Below, piece after piece: positions 1 to 8,300 of a stretch of DNA of 21,628 bases. Positions within the stretch are counted from its first letter, which is position 1, and each line of letters opens with the position of its first letter. The notes under the pieces were generated by a model. It made no database searches and was not told the origin of the DNA. It was given only the letters and a program-made list of their open reading frames with translations. The DNA lies in contig CAZBRS010000072.1 in assembly GCA_964494475.1 (NCBI GenBank), forward strand, positions 1-21,628, given 5' to 3'. A program made the translations under genes and the position numbers. This DNA comes from CAZBRS01 sp964494475 (GTDB lineage Bacteria; Myxococcota_A; UBA9042; CAZBRS01).

Positions 1-31
1 GCATGGAGCGGAACCACGGAGTCCGATCGGC

Positions 32-967
32 ATGCAACCATCCTCCGATCGCCGGGTCCATCCACGACGCGCGCTCGAAGAGAGCGTCTTCGGCTACCTC
101 GACGGCCGCCGCATCGACGCCAAGACGGCCAACATCAGCGCCGGCGGCGTGTTCGTCGCGTCGCGGCAGGCGTTCTCGGTGCCCAAGGGCGTCCTGCTCG
201 GGCTGGTCTTCCAGGATCAGTCGACCGTGCGCCACCGCGTCTTCCTGTTCGGCCGGGTCGTCCGCCACGAAGAGTTTCCCGTGCCCGGGGTCGGGCTCGC
301 GTTCGAGCGCGCGGTGACAGCTTCGCCCAGGGCCGAGCTCGTGGCGTTCCTCATGAACGTGCTCGGCATCTCGCGCGCCGAGGCCGAGACCAACACCACC
401 GACGACGAGGGCGGCAATCGACGCGTGTTCGTCTTCGACACGGGCCCCACCCTCTCGAACAGCGACGTCCGCCCCGGCGAGCCGCGCCCTGCGGCGCCCC
501 TGAAACGCGCGGCGGTGCTGCAGGAGTACGGCACGACCAAGGCCCCCGACCCCGCGCGTCGACCGGGCCCCATGACGCAGCAAATCTCGGTCGACGGGTT
601 GCGGGCCCGGACCGATCTGGTGGGCATCCTCGACGCCGGCAGTCGGCCGTTCCCGGTGACCGTCACGAACCTGGGGGTGAAGGGCGCCACGCTCGACCTC
701 GAGACCACGCTGGCGGGCACGCTCGACGACGTGGCGCTGGCGCTCGACATCCCCATCCGCGACGCGTCGGTGCCCGTGCGCTTCCGCTGCCGGGTCGAGG
801 CCATCCGGGCCAGGCCCGACGGCGCGCTCACGATCGAGGTCGTGTTCCGCTCCTGCGACGAGGGCAGCACGCCCGGAGTGCTGCAAGCCTACGTGCGATG
901 GCTCTTCCAGCGCTCCATGTCCAGCGTCGACGTCCACGTCCCCGCTCCACCACGCCGCAGCGCGTGA
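32..967 (+). CDS. PilZ-domain protein (first of a tandem pair)
   Basis: Predicted 311-residue cytoplasmic protein with an N-terminal PilZ domain (about residues 6-105). The c-di-GMP-binding signature is visible: an RxxxR motif (R8-V-H-P-R12) followed by N34-x-S36-x-x-G39, the usual D/NxSxxG. PilZ proteins bind c-di-GMP and pass the signal to motility, polysaccharide or transcription partners; the target here is unknown. A proline-rich linker (about 150-190) leads to a second beta-rich segment (about 190-300) that looks like a degenerate PilZ barrel, with N-L-G-V-K-G where the NxSxxG motif would be. There is no signal peptide or membrane segment. The ATG at 32 is preceded by GGAG at 18-21, and the PilZ motif starts almost at once. 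The frame is open to the window edge, so a longer upstream start cannot be excluded. The next gene is a paralogue, and the pair is probably co-transcribed. Confidence 0.85.
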   Translation: MQPSSDRRVHPRRALEESVFGYLDGRRIDAKTANISAGGVFVASRQAFSVPKGVLLGLVFQDQSTVRHRVFLFGRVVRHEEFPVPGVGLAFERAVTASPRAELVAFLMNVLGISRAEAETNTTDDEGGNRRVFVFDTGPTLSNSDVRPGEPRPAAPLKRAAVLQEYGTTKAPDPARRPGPMTQQISVDGLRARTDLVGILDAGSRPFPVTVTNLGVKGATLDLETTLAGTLDDVALALDIPIRDASVPVRFRCRVEAIRARPDGALTIEVVFRSCDEGSTPGVLQAYVRWLFQRSMSSVDVHVPAPPRRSA

Positions 968-986
968 ACGACGCGCCGGGCTCCCC

Positions 987-993
987 GAGGAGG
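987..993 (+). promoter_or_regulatory. Ribosome binding site that fixes the start of the second PilZ gene
   Basis: GAGGAGG lies 6 nt before the ATG at 1000. An in-frame GTG at 964 would overlap the preceding TGA stop as GTGA, a coupling arrangement used elsewhere in this window. However, this strong Shine-Dalgarno, together with an N-terminus that aligns residue for residue with the upstream paralogue from the ATG, makes 1000 the better start. Confidence 0.65.
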
Positions 994-999
994 CTGTTC

Positions 1000-1896
1000 A
1001 TGGCCGAGGCCGACAACCGCCGACAGTTCGAACGACGCCCGCTGGCCGAAAAGCTCTTCGGCTACCTCGACGGCCAACGCTTCGACGTGGCCTCGGCCAA
1101 CGTGAGCGAGGGCGGCCTCTTCCTGCGCGTCGACGACCCCGCGCGAGTCCCCCTGGGCGCGCGCCTCGCGCTGGTGTTCCGGCGCGAAGCCGCGCTGCGC
1201 GATCGCATCTTCCTGGTGGCCCACGTGGTGCGGCACCAGGCCGAGCCCGCGGGGCTCGGGCTCCGTTGGGTCAAGGCCCTGGCCGGCGGCAACCCCCTCG
1301 ATCTCGCCCGCTTCCTCGAGCTTCTGTTGGGCCTGCCCCGCGACGCGACGTTGCCGCGCATCCAGCCCGAGGCCGGGGGCACGCGCGTCGTGTATCGCTT
1401 CCCCTCGGCTCCCGAGGTCCGGGTCGACGTGCTGCCGCCCGACGTCACGGCGCGCGGTGTGGTCGAGACCATGCCGCGGCTCGAGCCGCCCCCTCCGCCC
1501 CCCGACGCAGGCCTGCCCGAAGTGGCCGGCCCCGTCACGCAGCAGATCGCGGTCGACGCCATCCGTGCCCCCACGCGCCTGCCCGCTGCCCTGCGCACGG
1601 CCTCCAAGACGCAGCGGGTCACGATCGTCGCGCTCGGCGCGCGCGGCCTGATCGCGCACCTCGAGTCCATCGCCACCGGCCCCTTCGATCGCCTCGAGGT
1701 GGCCTTCACGGTCCCCGCGGGGGGACTCGAGCTTCCCGTCAACTGCGTGGCCCGGCTCACCGCCATCGAACCGCTGACGACGGGAGGCGCCGTGTCCCTC
1801 GATCTCGAGCTCACGAGCCTCGACGAGGGCGCCAACCCCGGAGTGGTCCGGCAATACGTTCGGTGGCTGCACCACCGCGCCATGACGTCGGGTTGA
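1000..1896 (+). CDS. PilZ-domain protein (second of a tandem pair)
   Basis: A 298-residue paralogue of the gene just upstream, with the same layout: an N-terminal PilZ domain, a proline-rich linker (about 155-180) and a second, motif-poor beta domain ending in a conserved YVRWL segment. The c-di-GMP motifs are intact: R8-Q-F-E-R12 and N34-V-S-E-G-G39, at exactly the same residue numbers as in the neighbour. It also shares the FGYLDG segment, within a 21-bp stretch of identical DNA (87-107 versus 1055-1075). There is no signal peptide. The intergenic space is 32 bp, so it is likely in one operon with the first copy. The role is inferred to be a cytoplasmic c-di-GMP receptor; whether both copies still bind the ligand is unknown. 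The -35 box of the next gene's putative promoter overlaps its stop codon. Confidence 0.85.
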   Translation: MAEADNRRQFERRPLAEKLFGYLDGQRFDVASANVSEGGLFLRVDDPARVPLGARLALVFRREAALRDRIFLVAHVVRHQAEPAGLGLRWVKALAGGNPLDLARFLELLLGLPRDATLPRIQPEAGGTRVVYRFPSAPEVRVDVLPPDVTARGVVETMPRLEPPPPPPDAGLPEVAGPVTQQIAVDAIRAPTRLPAALRTASKTQRVTIVALGARGLIAHLESIATGPFDRLEVAFTVPAGGLELPVNCVARLTAIEPLTTGGAVSLDLELTSLDEGANPGVVRQYVRWLHHRAMTSG

Positions 1897-1921
1897 CGCC
1901 GACCGCGGACCCCTCTACTAT
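1893..1921 (+). promoter_or_regulatory. Putative sigma-70 promoter of the lipoprotein gene
   Basis: TTGACG (1893-1898, 5/6 to consensus) and TACTAT (1916-1921, 4/6) are separated by 17 bp, in the only AT-leaning patch around here. The -35 box overlaps the TGA stop of the PilZ gene. Transcription would start near 1928, leaving a leader of about 26 nt that contains GAAGGA (1942-1947), six bases before the ATG at 1954. The prediction comes from consensus matching only. Confidence 0.45.
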
Positions 1922-1953
1922 AACCCGGATCTGCGACTGTCGAAGGACGTCCC

Positions 1954-4581
1954 ATGAACGTTCGGCGCTGGCTCTCGATCCTGGCTCTGCTCGCGGCTGT
2001 CGTCGCGTGCGGAGGAAGTGACGGGGGCGACCCCTCGAGCGACGTCGCAGAGCCCGGCGACAGCCTGGCCGACGGCGACGGCAGCGAAAAGCCCGAGACC
2101 ATCGACTGGGACACCCGCGACGGGAGCACGCCCCCCGACGGCGACGAACCCGATCCCGGCTCCGACCCCGATCAGGGGGGGAACGACACGGGCGGCGACG
2201 TACCGAACGACAGCACGCCCGACGCCGTCGACCCGGGCGGCAGCTTCTTCCCCTCCGCCGAGCTCACGCTCGCCATCCTGGGGCCGGCCTCCGGCGACAC
2301 CGCCAGCGCCCTGGGCAACGTCACGGGCCTCGCGGGCGCCGTGTTCGGCAAGTACGACGCCATCACCTGGAAGAACGTCACCAACGGCGCCAGCGGAAGC
2401 GCGACGGGCGCGCCCTTCTGGAAGTCGGGCCCCATTCAGCTCGCCAACGGCGACAACCTGCTGAAGGTCGAGGCCCGGAATGGCACCGAGGTGGCGACCG
2501 ACAGCATCGTCGTGACCTACAACCCGGGTTTCCGCTGGGATCGCACGCTCGAGGCCCGCCCCTCGGCGCTCTTCGTCGGCGACGGCTACCCCATCTACGT
2601 CACGGCCTGGATGGCCTTCTACTCCAACTACAACCCCAACGCGGTCAAGGGCATCGAGGTCGACGACAACGGTCAGCAGCTGGGCAGCCCCTTCTCCATG
2701 TTCGACGACGGCGGCGGCAGCTCGGGCGGCAACTCCTGCGACACCATCGCCGGCGACGGCATCTACTGCGGGGTCGTCACGTTGAACACCGCGGCCCCGC
2801 GCGTCGCTCACCTGCGCGTCACGTCGCAGGTCACGGCCGGCGCCGCCAGCTACACGGCCTACTCCGAGGTGCTCGACGTGCCCATCCTCGGCCGCTTCTC
2901 GCAGGCCGACTGCCAGTCCATCCAGCAGCTCACCTCCACGGTGCACGCGCAATACGAGCAGGCCTTCCAGCAGACGGGCGACGCCGCGGCCGCCCGCGAC
3001 CAGGTCATCGCCAGCCTGCAGGGCAACCCGCTGGTCGCGCAGGTCGGCCCCTCGTCGGCCAATGGCAGCGGCCTCTGGACGGTGTACAAGAACGGCATCC
3101 TCGGGGGCTTCACCTTCCCGACCGCGGGCACTCGTGGAGCCCCTGTCGACGAGGTCGAGGCGCTCGACACGCTGGTCTCGCCCCTCGGGGGGCCGACCCT
3201 CGGGTCCAAGCGCGTGTCGCTGCTCAGCCCGTTCTCCAGCGACTTCGCCGGCACCGACGAGACCGCCGAGTTCGCGTCGCGCATGTCGCCGAACGAGTGC
3301 CCGCCCTTCGAGATTGACGGAGGGGGGCCCCAGGCGGGCGCGGCGGCCACGGTCAAGCGCTTCGGCACCGCGTACCAGTCTGGCCTCGTCGGCATCGTCA
3401 CCCACGGCGACGCGCTCTTCGGCGGCGTGAACCAGGCCACGCGCGACGGCTTCGGCTGGTCCTCCGACGAGTCGCGCGAGGTGCTCTGGACCGGCGAGGT
3501 GCCCGTGTGCACCAACCTGCAGCAGAGCGCCAAGTCCTGCACCATCAACCAGGGCCAGGACGCCGACTCGGTCTGCCCCTCCGGCCAGACGTGCATCGGC
3601 ATGAGCAACAACGGCAACTCGGTCAGCGGCTGGTGCTACGACACCGTCCAGATCGATCTGGCCCTGGGGCGCCTCGCGTTCGGCAAGACCCTCGGGCTGC
3701 TCCCGGGCTTCATCGAGGCCCACGCCCCGTCGCCCTACCCCAACTCGATGGTCTACCTGGGCGCGTGCCGCAGCCTGTTCAACGGCAGCATGGCGTCGGC
3801 GTTCTTCGCTTCGGGCGCCAAGGCCATCCTGGGCTTCACGGGCAACGTCAGCACGTCGTTCGCCTTCGAGCAGGGCCGGCAGTTCGCCGAAAAGCTGCTG
3901 GTCGATCGCGTGCTCACGGGCGGCGCGTTCGAGGCCGGCCACACCGATCCTGCCAATCCGGCCACGGCGTTCGAGCTCTTCGGCGCCACCAACCTCGACG
4001 TGAACAACTCCGAGATCGTGAACCCGTCGTGGGAGCTCGGCAACCTGACGGGCTGGACCACGGCCGGCGACGGCCGCGTCATCTCCAAGCTCGGCGTCAC
4101 CGCACCGGTGGCCGGCAAGTTCATGGGTGTGGTCTCGACGGGTATGGGCTACACGCTGCAGGTGGGCTCGATGAAGCAGAAGTTCTGCATCCCCGCCGAC
4201 GCGAACAAGCTGCAGTTCTACTGGAACTACTGCTCCGAGGAGTTCAAGGAGTTCTGCGGCACCCAGTACCAGGATCCCTTCACCGCAGCGCTGAAGGGCA
4301 ACGCGGGCAACATCACCATGGTCGACGTCACGGTCGACTCGCTCTGCCCCTCGAGCAGCTGCATGGGGTGCGGCGACGACTACGTGGGCGTGTACGAATC
4401 CGACATCGACTTCGACCAGGGCGACGCGTGGTGCACGCGCTGGCAGAAGTCGAAGACCAACGTGTCGGCGCTGGCCACCCAGGGCAAGCCGGTCGACCTG
4501 CAGTTCTTCGTGACCGACGAGGGCGACTCCATCTACGACACGGTCATCCTGGTCGACGACGTCCGCCTCTTCACCGAATAA
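1954..4581 (+). CDS. Large secreted lipoprotein with Ig-like modules, caspase/CHAT-like His-Cys core and C-terminal lectin-like domain
   Basis: An 875-residue predicted outer-membrane or surface lipoprotein. A positively charged, hydrophobic N-terminus ends in a lipobox (V16-V17-A18-C19). G20 at +2 argues against inner-membrane retention. Residues 20-95 are an acidic Asp/Gly/Pro/Ser tether. About 100-190 reads as an Ig-like beta domain ending in IVVTY. About 200-310 is a second beta module with a DDG...GDGIYCG segment. About 420-660 resembles the clan CD (caspase/gingipain/CHAT) fold: strand plus T483-H484-G485-D486, later YLG-A604-C605-R-S followed by a helix and the SGAKAILGFTG strand. A five-Cys insert (C519-C561) sits between His and Cys. 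About 685-875 is a jelly-roll-like domain with SEEFKEFCG (761-769), similar to choice-of-anchor modules. Peptidase activity is inference; it could be a catalytically dead binding protein. No relative is named with certainty. Confidence 0.75.
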   Translation: MNVRRWLSILALLAAVVACGGSDGGDPSSDVAEPGDSLADGDGSEKPETIDWDTRDGSTPPDGDEPDPGSDPDQGGNDTGGDVPNDSTPDAVDPGGSFFPSAELTLAILGPASGDTASALGNVTGLAGAVFGKYDAITWKNVTNGASGSATGAPFWKSGPIQLANGDNLLKVEARNGTEVATDSIVVTYNPGFRWDRTLEARPSALFVGDGYPIYVTAWMAFYSNYNPNAVKGIEVDDNGQQLGSPFSMFDDGGGSSGGNSCDTIAGDGIYCGVVTLNTAAPRVAHLRVTSQVTAGAASYTAYSEVLDVPILGRFSQADCQSIQQLTSTVHAQYEQAFQQTGDAAAARDQVIASLQGNPLVAQVGPSSANGSGLWTVYKNGILGGFTFPTAGTRGAPVDEVEALDTLVSPLGGPTLGSKRVSLLSPFSSDFAGTDETAEFASRMSPNECPPFEIDGGGPQAGAAATVKRFGTAYQSGLVGIVTHGDALFGGVNQATRDGFGWSSDESREVLWTGEVPVCTNLQQSAKSCTINQGQDADSVCPSGQTCIGMSNNGNSVSGWCYDTVQIDLALGRLAFGKTLGLLPGFIEAHAPSPYPNSMVYLGACRSLFNGSMASAFFASGAKAILGFTGNVSTSFAFEQGRQFAEKLLVDRVLTGGAFEAGHTDPANPATAFELFGATNLDVNNSEIVNPSWELGNLTGWTTAGDGRVISKLGVTAPVAGKFMGVVSTGMGYTLQVGSMKQKFCIPADANKLQFYWNYCSEEFKEFCGTQYQDPFTAALKGNAGNITMVDVTVDSLCPSSSCMGCGDDYVGVYESDIDFDQGDAWCTRWQKSKTNVSALATQGKPVDLQFFVTDEGDSIYDTVILVDDVRLFTE

Positions 4582-5284
4582 TCGGGGCCACGATCTCCGT
4601 GATGTCCTCGTAGCGAGTTGCCTGCCGGTCGGTGGTCTCCTCTCCCCGTTCCTCGGCCGATTCGTAACGCCGCTCGCTCCAGGCCTCGGGGTCGGGGGTC
4701 CATTCCACGCGCGTGTCGGCGTCGAACAACGCGGCCAGCGCCCGCCTCGCGGGCTCGCGGGGGTCGCTCACGCCCACGCGGCGCAGCCGGGCCGCGAACG
4801 CCTCGCGGGCGACGCGCGCCTTGGCTGGACGGTCTCCCGGCGCGGGCTCCAGCAGCCGCGAAACCAGCCGCGCCGAGGTCCGGTCGACCCACGGCGCCAC
4901 CGACGAAAGCGGAGGCAGGCGGCCGTCCGAGCCGAGGGCCCCGTGGGGTCGAACGCCGGAGAGCAGCTCCCACAGCACCACGCCGAGCCCGTAGAGGTCG
5001 GCGCGCCCGTCGACCGCCAGCCCCGCGAGGTGCTCGGGGCTCATGTAGGCGCGCTTCCCGATCGGCTCGTCGAGGGGCGTCGCGCCGACGAGCGCCACGC
5101 CCAGGTCGAGGATGGCCACGCCCCCNNNNNNNNNNNNNNNNNNNNNNNNNNNNNNNNNNNNNNNNNNNNNNNNNNNNNNNNNNNNNNNNNNNNNNNNNNN
5201 NNNNNNNNNNNNNNNNNNNNNNNNNTGCCTCCTGGCGAGCAAAAGAAAATCTCCGAAACGCTCTTCGGCCTGACGGGTCGCCAT
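4571..5284 (-). CDS. Serine/threonine protein kinase, interrupted by assembly gap
   Basis: Cytoplasmic Hanks-type Ser/Thr kinase, incomplete because the 100-N gap (5126-5225) falls inside it. Before the gap, the N-terminus reads into FGDFLLLARR, the usual first strand of a bacterial kinase domain. After it come a DLG motif in place of DFG (5099-5107), GKRAYMSPEHL (the APE motif as SPE), and the D-x-Y-G-L-G-V-V-L-W-E-L-L-SG helix F region. The glycine loop, ATP lysine and HRD catalytic loop are missing with the gap. A charged tail of about 75 residues after the kinase fold contains no membrane segment. ATG at 5284 was chosen; 5293 and 5311 are alternatives. TAGAAT at 5297-5292 (minus strand) could be a -10 box placing the transcript start at the 5284 ATG, i.e. 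a leaderless mRNA (speculative). The gene is divergent from the giant TPR gene and overlaps the lipoprotein gene tail to tail. Confidence 0.8.
   Translation of the reverse strand: MATRQAEERFGDFLLLARRXXXXXXXXXXXXXXXXXXXXXXXXXXXXXXXXXXGGVAILDLGVALVGATPLDEPIGKRAYMSPEHLAGLAVDGRADLYGLGVVLWELLSGVRPHGALGSDGRLPPLSSVAPWVDRTSARLVSRLLEPAPGDRPAKARVAREAFAARLRRVGVSDPREPARRALAALFDADTRVEWTPDPEAWSERRYESAEERGEETTDRQATRYEDITEIVAPIIR
5126..5225. other. Assembly gap of 100 Ns
   Basis: Exactly 100 unresolved bases, the conventional placeholder for a scaffold gap of unknown length. The kinase reading frame enters and leaves the gap. A normal kinase needs roughly 130 residues between the two visible ends, so the true missing sequence is probably about 350-450 bp rather than 100. 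Any reading frame drawn across the gap is meaningless. Confidence 0.95.
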
Positions 5285-5399
5285 GGGAGCCATTCTACGC
5301 CGCCGCGGCACCCTGTCGACCCCGGGGAAATTCGCTTGTTCGGACGGGGCTCGTAAGGTATGTTTCCAAGAACCTTGGAGCTATAGCAAAGGGGGTCCC
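5285..5399. promoter_or_regulatory. Divergent intergenic region between kinase and giant TPR gene, with weak promoter candidate
   Basis: A 115-bp spacer that must hold the start signals of both divergent genes. For the plus strand, TTGTTC (5336-5341, 3/6) and TATGTT (5359-5364, 4/6) are 17 bp apart, and AAAGGGGG (5388-5395) is the ribosome site before the ATG at 5400. A short inverted repeat, CCAAG-AAC-CTTGG (5366-5378), lies just downstream of the -10 box and could be an operator or a leader hairpin. For the minus strand only an isolated TAGAAT (5297-5292) is seen. All these matches are weak and rest on consensus alone. Confidence 0.3.
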
Positions 5400-8300
5400 A
5401 TGGCCGACCGCGTGCGCTCGTCCATCGAGGAAGCGCTCCTCCAGAACCCGTTCCACGCCGACCATTACGTCGCGCTGGCCCAGGCGGTCACGACGGGCTC
5501 CCTCGCCCTGCCCGACGCCCTCGACATCCTGGCCAAGGTGGTGGATCAACTCCCCGACGCCGACGAGATCGCCCGCGTGGTCCCCATGCTCGAGCGTGCG
5601 TTCGGCGCCATCCTCGCGAGCCTCGACGATCGGCTGGCCAAGCGCGAGATCGTCATCGGCCTCGGCCGCATCGCCCGCGACGTGCTCAAGGACTCGAAGC
5701 GCGCGCTCGCTCACTTCGCGCACGCGTTCGAGCTGCAGCCCGACCCCGACCTGGCGCTCGAGCTCGGCCTCGTCGGCCTCGGCGTCTTCGGCGACGGCTG
5801 GGCCCGCCGCTACCTCGACGCCCACGCCGACACGGCGGCCGAGCCCGATCCGCGGGTGCTCTTCAAGCTGGCCGAGATCGCCCTGCAAGACGACGACCTG
5901 GGCACGGCGCGACGCCGGCTCGCACGACTGCTCGAGCGGCACCCCGACCACGAGCTGGCGCAGGAGTACCTCGAGTCCATCCGCCAACGCAGCGGCAGCC
6001 TCGAGGAGGAGATCCTGCACCTCGAGGAGGCCCTGGCCGGAGCCTCGGCGGAAGAGCGCGCGTTGTTGCTGAAGGAGTTGGCTCGCTACCGTTTGATGAT
6101 GGATCCCGACAGCCCCGAGGGCATCGCCGCGCTGCTGACCCTCTTCCACGACCACGGCGAACGCGACCCCGAGACCCTGGGGCTGCTCTCCGCCGCGCTC
6201 GAGCGCGCCGGCCGCGCCGCCGAACAAGCCGAGGTGCTCGACGCGCAGGTCCAGATCCCGGCCGGGGCCGAGGCCGTGGCCGCCCTGCACCGCAAGCTGG
6301 GAGACCTCTACCTCGGGCCCCTGCAGGAGCCCGATCGCGGCCGACGCCACTTCGAGGCTGCGGCCTCCCTCGACCCGCGCAACGCCGAAGGCATGCGCCG
6401 GCTCGAGGAGATCTACCGGGCCAAGGGCGACACCACGGCGCTGGCCGACGTGCTCGAGAAAGCGCTGAAGGGAGCCGCCGACCGCGATCAGGAGGTCCTC
6501 CTGTTGCAGCGCCTGGGCCGCCTCTACTGGCGCGACCTGCGCGACGCACGCTCGGCCGAGCGCGTCTACAAGCGGCTGCGCACCCTCACCCCCGACGACC
6601 TCGAGCCCCTCGACTTCTACCAGGATCTGTACATCGAGCAGCGTCGCTACGACAACCTGTTCTCGATCTTCTCGCACAAGGCCGAGATCCTGGTCGGGGA
6701 GCCTCTGGTCGAGGCCGCGCGCCAGGTCGAGGCCATCACCGAGAACGCCGCCGGCAGCCCCGAGAAGCTGCTCGAGATCTGGAAGAAGGTCATCCGCCAC
6801 GAGCCGAACCACGACTACGCCGCGACGCGCTACACCGAGCTCCTGATCCAACTCGGCCGCTGGCACTCGGTCATCGACTTCCTGAAGGCCCGCCTGAAGA
6901 CGTTCGCCGACGAACAGAAGGACGACAAGCTCGAGCTTCTCTACCAGATCATCGAGATCTTCTCGAACCCCGACAAGCTCAACATGGACGACATGGGCAC
7001 CAACACCTGGCGCGAGGTGTTGGATCTCGACCCCACCAACCTGCGGGCCATCGACGCGCTCACCACGCGCTACCGCGAAGCAGGCCGGCACCGCGACCTG
7101 GCGCGCGTGCTGCTCAGCAAGGTCGATCTCTCGACCGACGCGGCCGAGAAGCGCGAGCTGCTGGCCGAGGTGCTCGACATCGCCACGAAGCGCGTACGCG
7201 ACGTCGAGACGGCGGTCGGGGCGCTCGAAAAGCTGCACGAGCTCGATCCCGCGGACACCGAGGTCATCCAGCAGCTGAAGGCGCACTACCGCCAGCGCAA
7301 GGACTACGTCAAGCTCGTGGCGCTCCTGAAGGAAGAGCTGGGGTCGCTGCCCACGGCCGAGGCCCGCAAGGAGACCCTGCTCGAGATCGCGCGCATGGCG
7401 CAGGAGAAGCTCGGAGACTCCGACGAGACCATCCGGCTGCTCGAGGAGGTCCTGGAGGCCGACCCCGCCGACGAGAAGATCCGCACGCGCCTCGAGACCA
7501 TCTACCGAAAGCTCGAGCGCTTCGACGACCTGGCCCGGCTCTACCGCGAGCGGCTCGACGTCACCGACGACGCCAACGCCCGCGTGGCGCTGCTCGACAA
7601 GCTCGGCAAGGTCTACCTCGACCAGCTCGAAGACTACGCGCAGGCCGAAGTGGTCTTCCTCGAGATCCTCGACCTCCGGCCCTCCAAGATCCTGACCCAG
7701 AGCTACCTCGAGCGCATCTACCTGCGCACGCGCGCCTGGGACAAGCTGCGCTCGCTCTACGCCGCCGACGGCAACTGGGCCGGCTACCTGACCACGCTCT
7801 CCGAATCGCTCGAGGCGGGCCAGAGCCAGGACGACACCCTCGCCATCCTCGAAGAGACGGCCTCGATCCAACGCGAAAAGCTGGCGAACCCCGCCGCCGA
7901 GCGCGCGGCCCTCGAGCGCGTGCGCACCCTGGCGCCGGGCCACCTGCCCGCTCTGCGCCGGCTTCGCAGCATCTACGCCGTCGCCAACGACGCCGTCGCG
8001 CTCGAGCGAACCCTCGGCGATCTGCTCGCGGGGTCCGACGACGAGGCCGAACGGATCGACGTGCTCGACGCGCTGGCCGAGATGCGCGCGCGGGTAGGTC
8101 GGACCGTCGAGGCTCGCGACATCCTGCTGAAGCACCTCGACACCCTGCTGGTGCGGGGCGCCACGGCCAGCCTCGACCGGCTGCGCGCGCTGCTCGACGA
8201 CCCCGACGCCATCGAGGCCTGCCGCGAGGCCCTGGCCGGCGCGCTCGAGCGCGACCTGCCCGAGGCGGGAGTCCAACGCGCGCTCGAAGAGTTGGGCGCG

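Noticed and set aside
1918..3942. 674-residue antisense frame over the lipoprotein gene
   Set aside because: In register with the real gene and explained by the same codon bias. The sense protein has a signal peptide, lipobox and recognisable domains.
4618..6072. 484-residue plus-strand frame running through the N gap
   Set aside because: It crosses unresolved bases and is a shadow of the kinase and TPR genes, with no domain.
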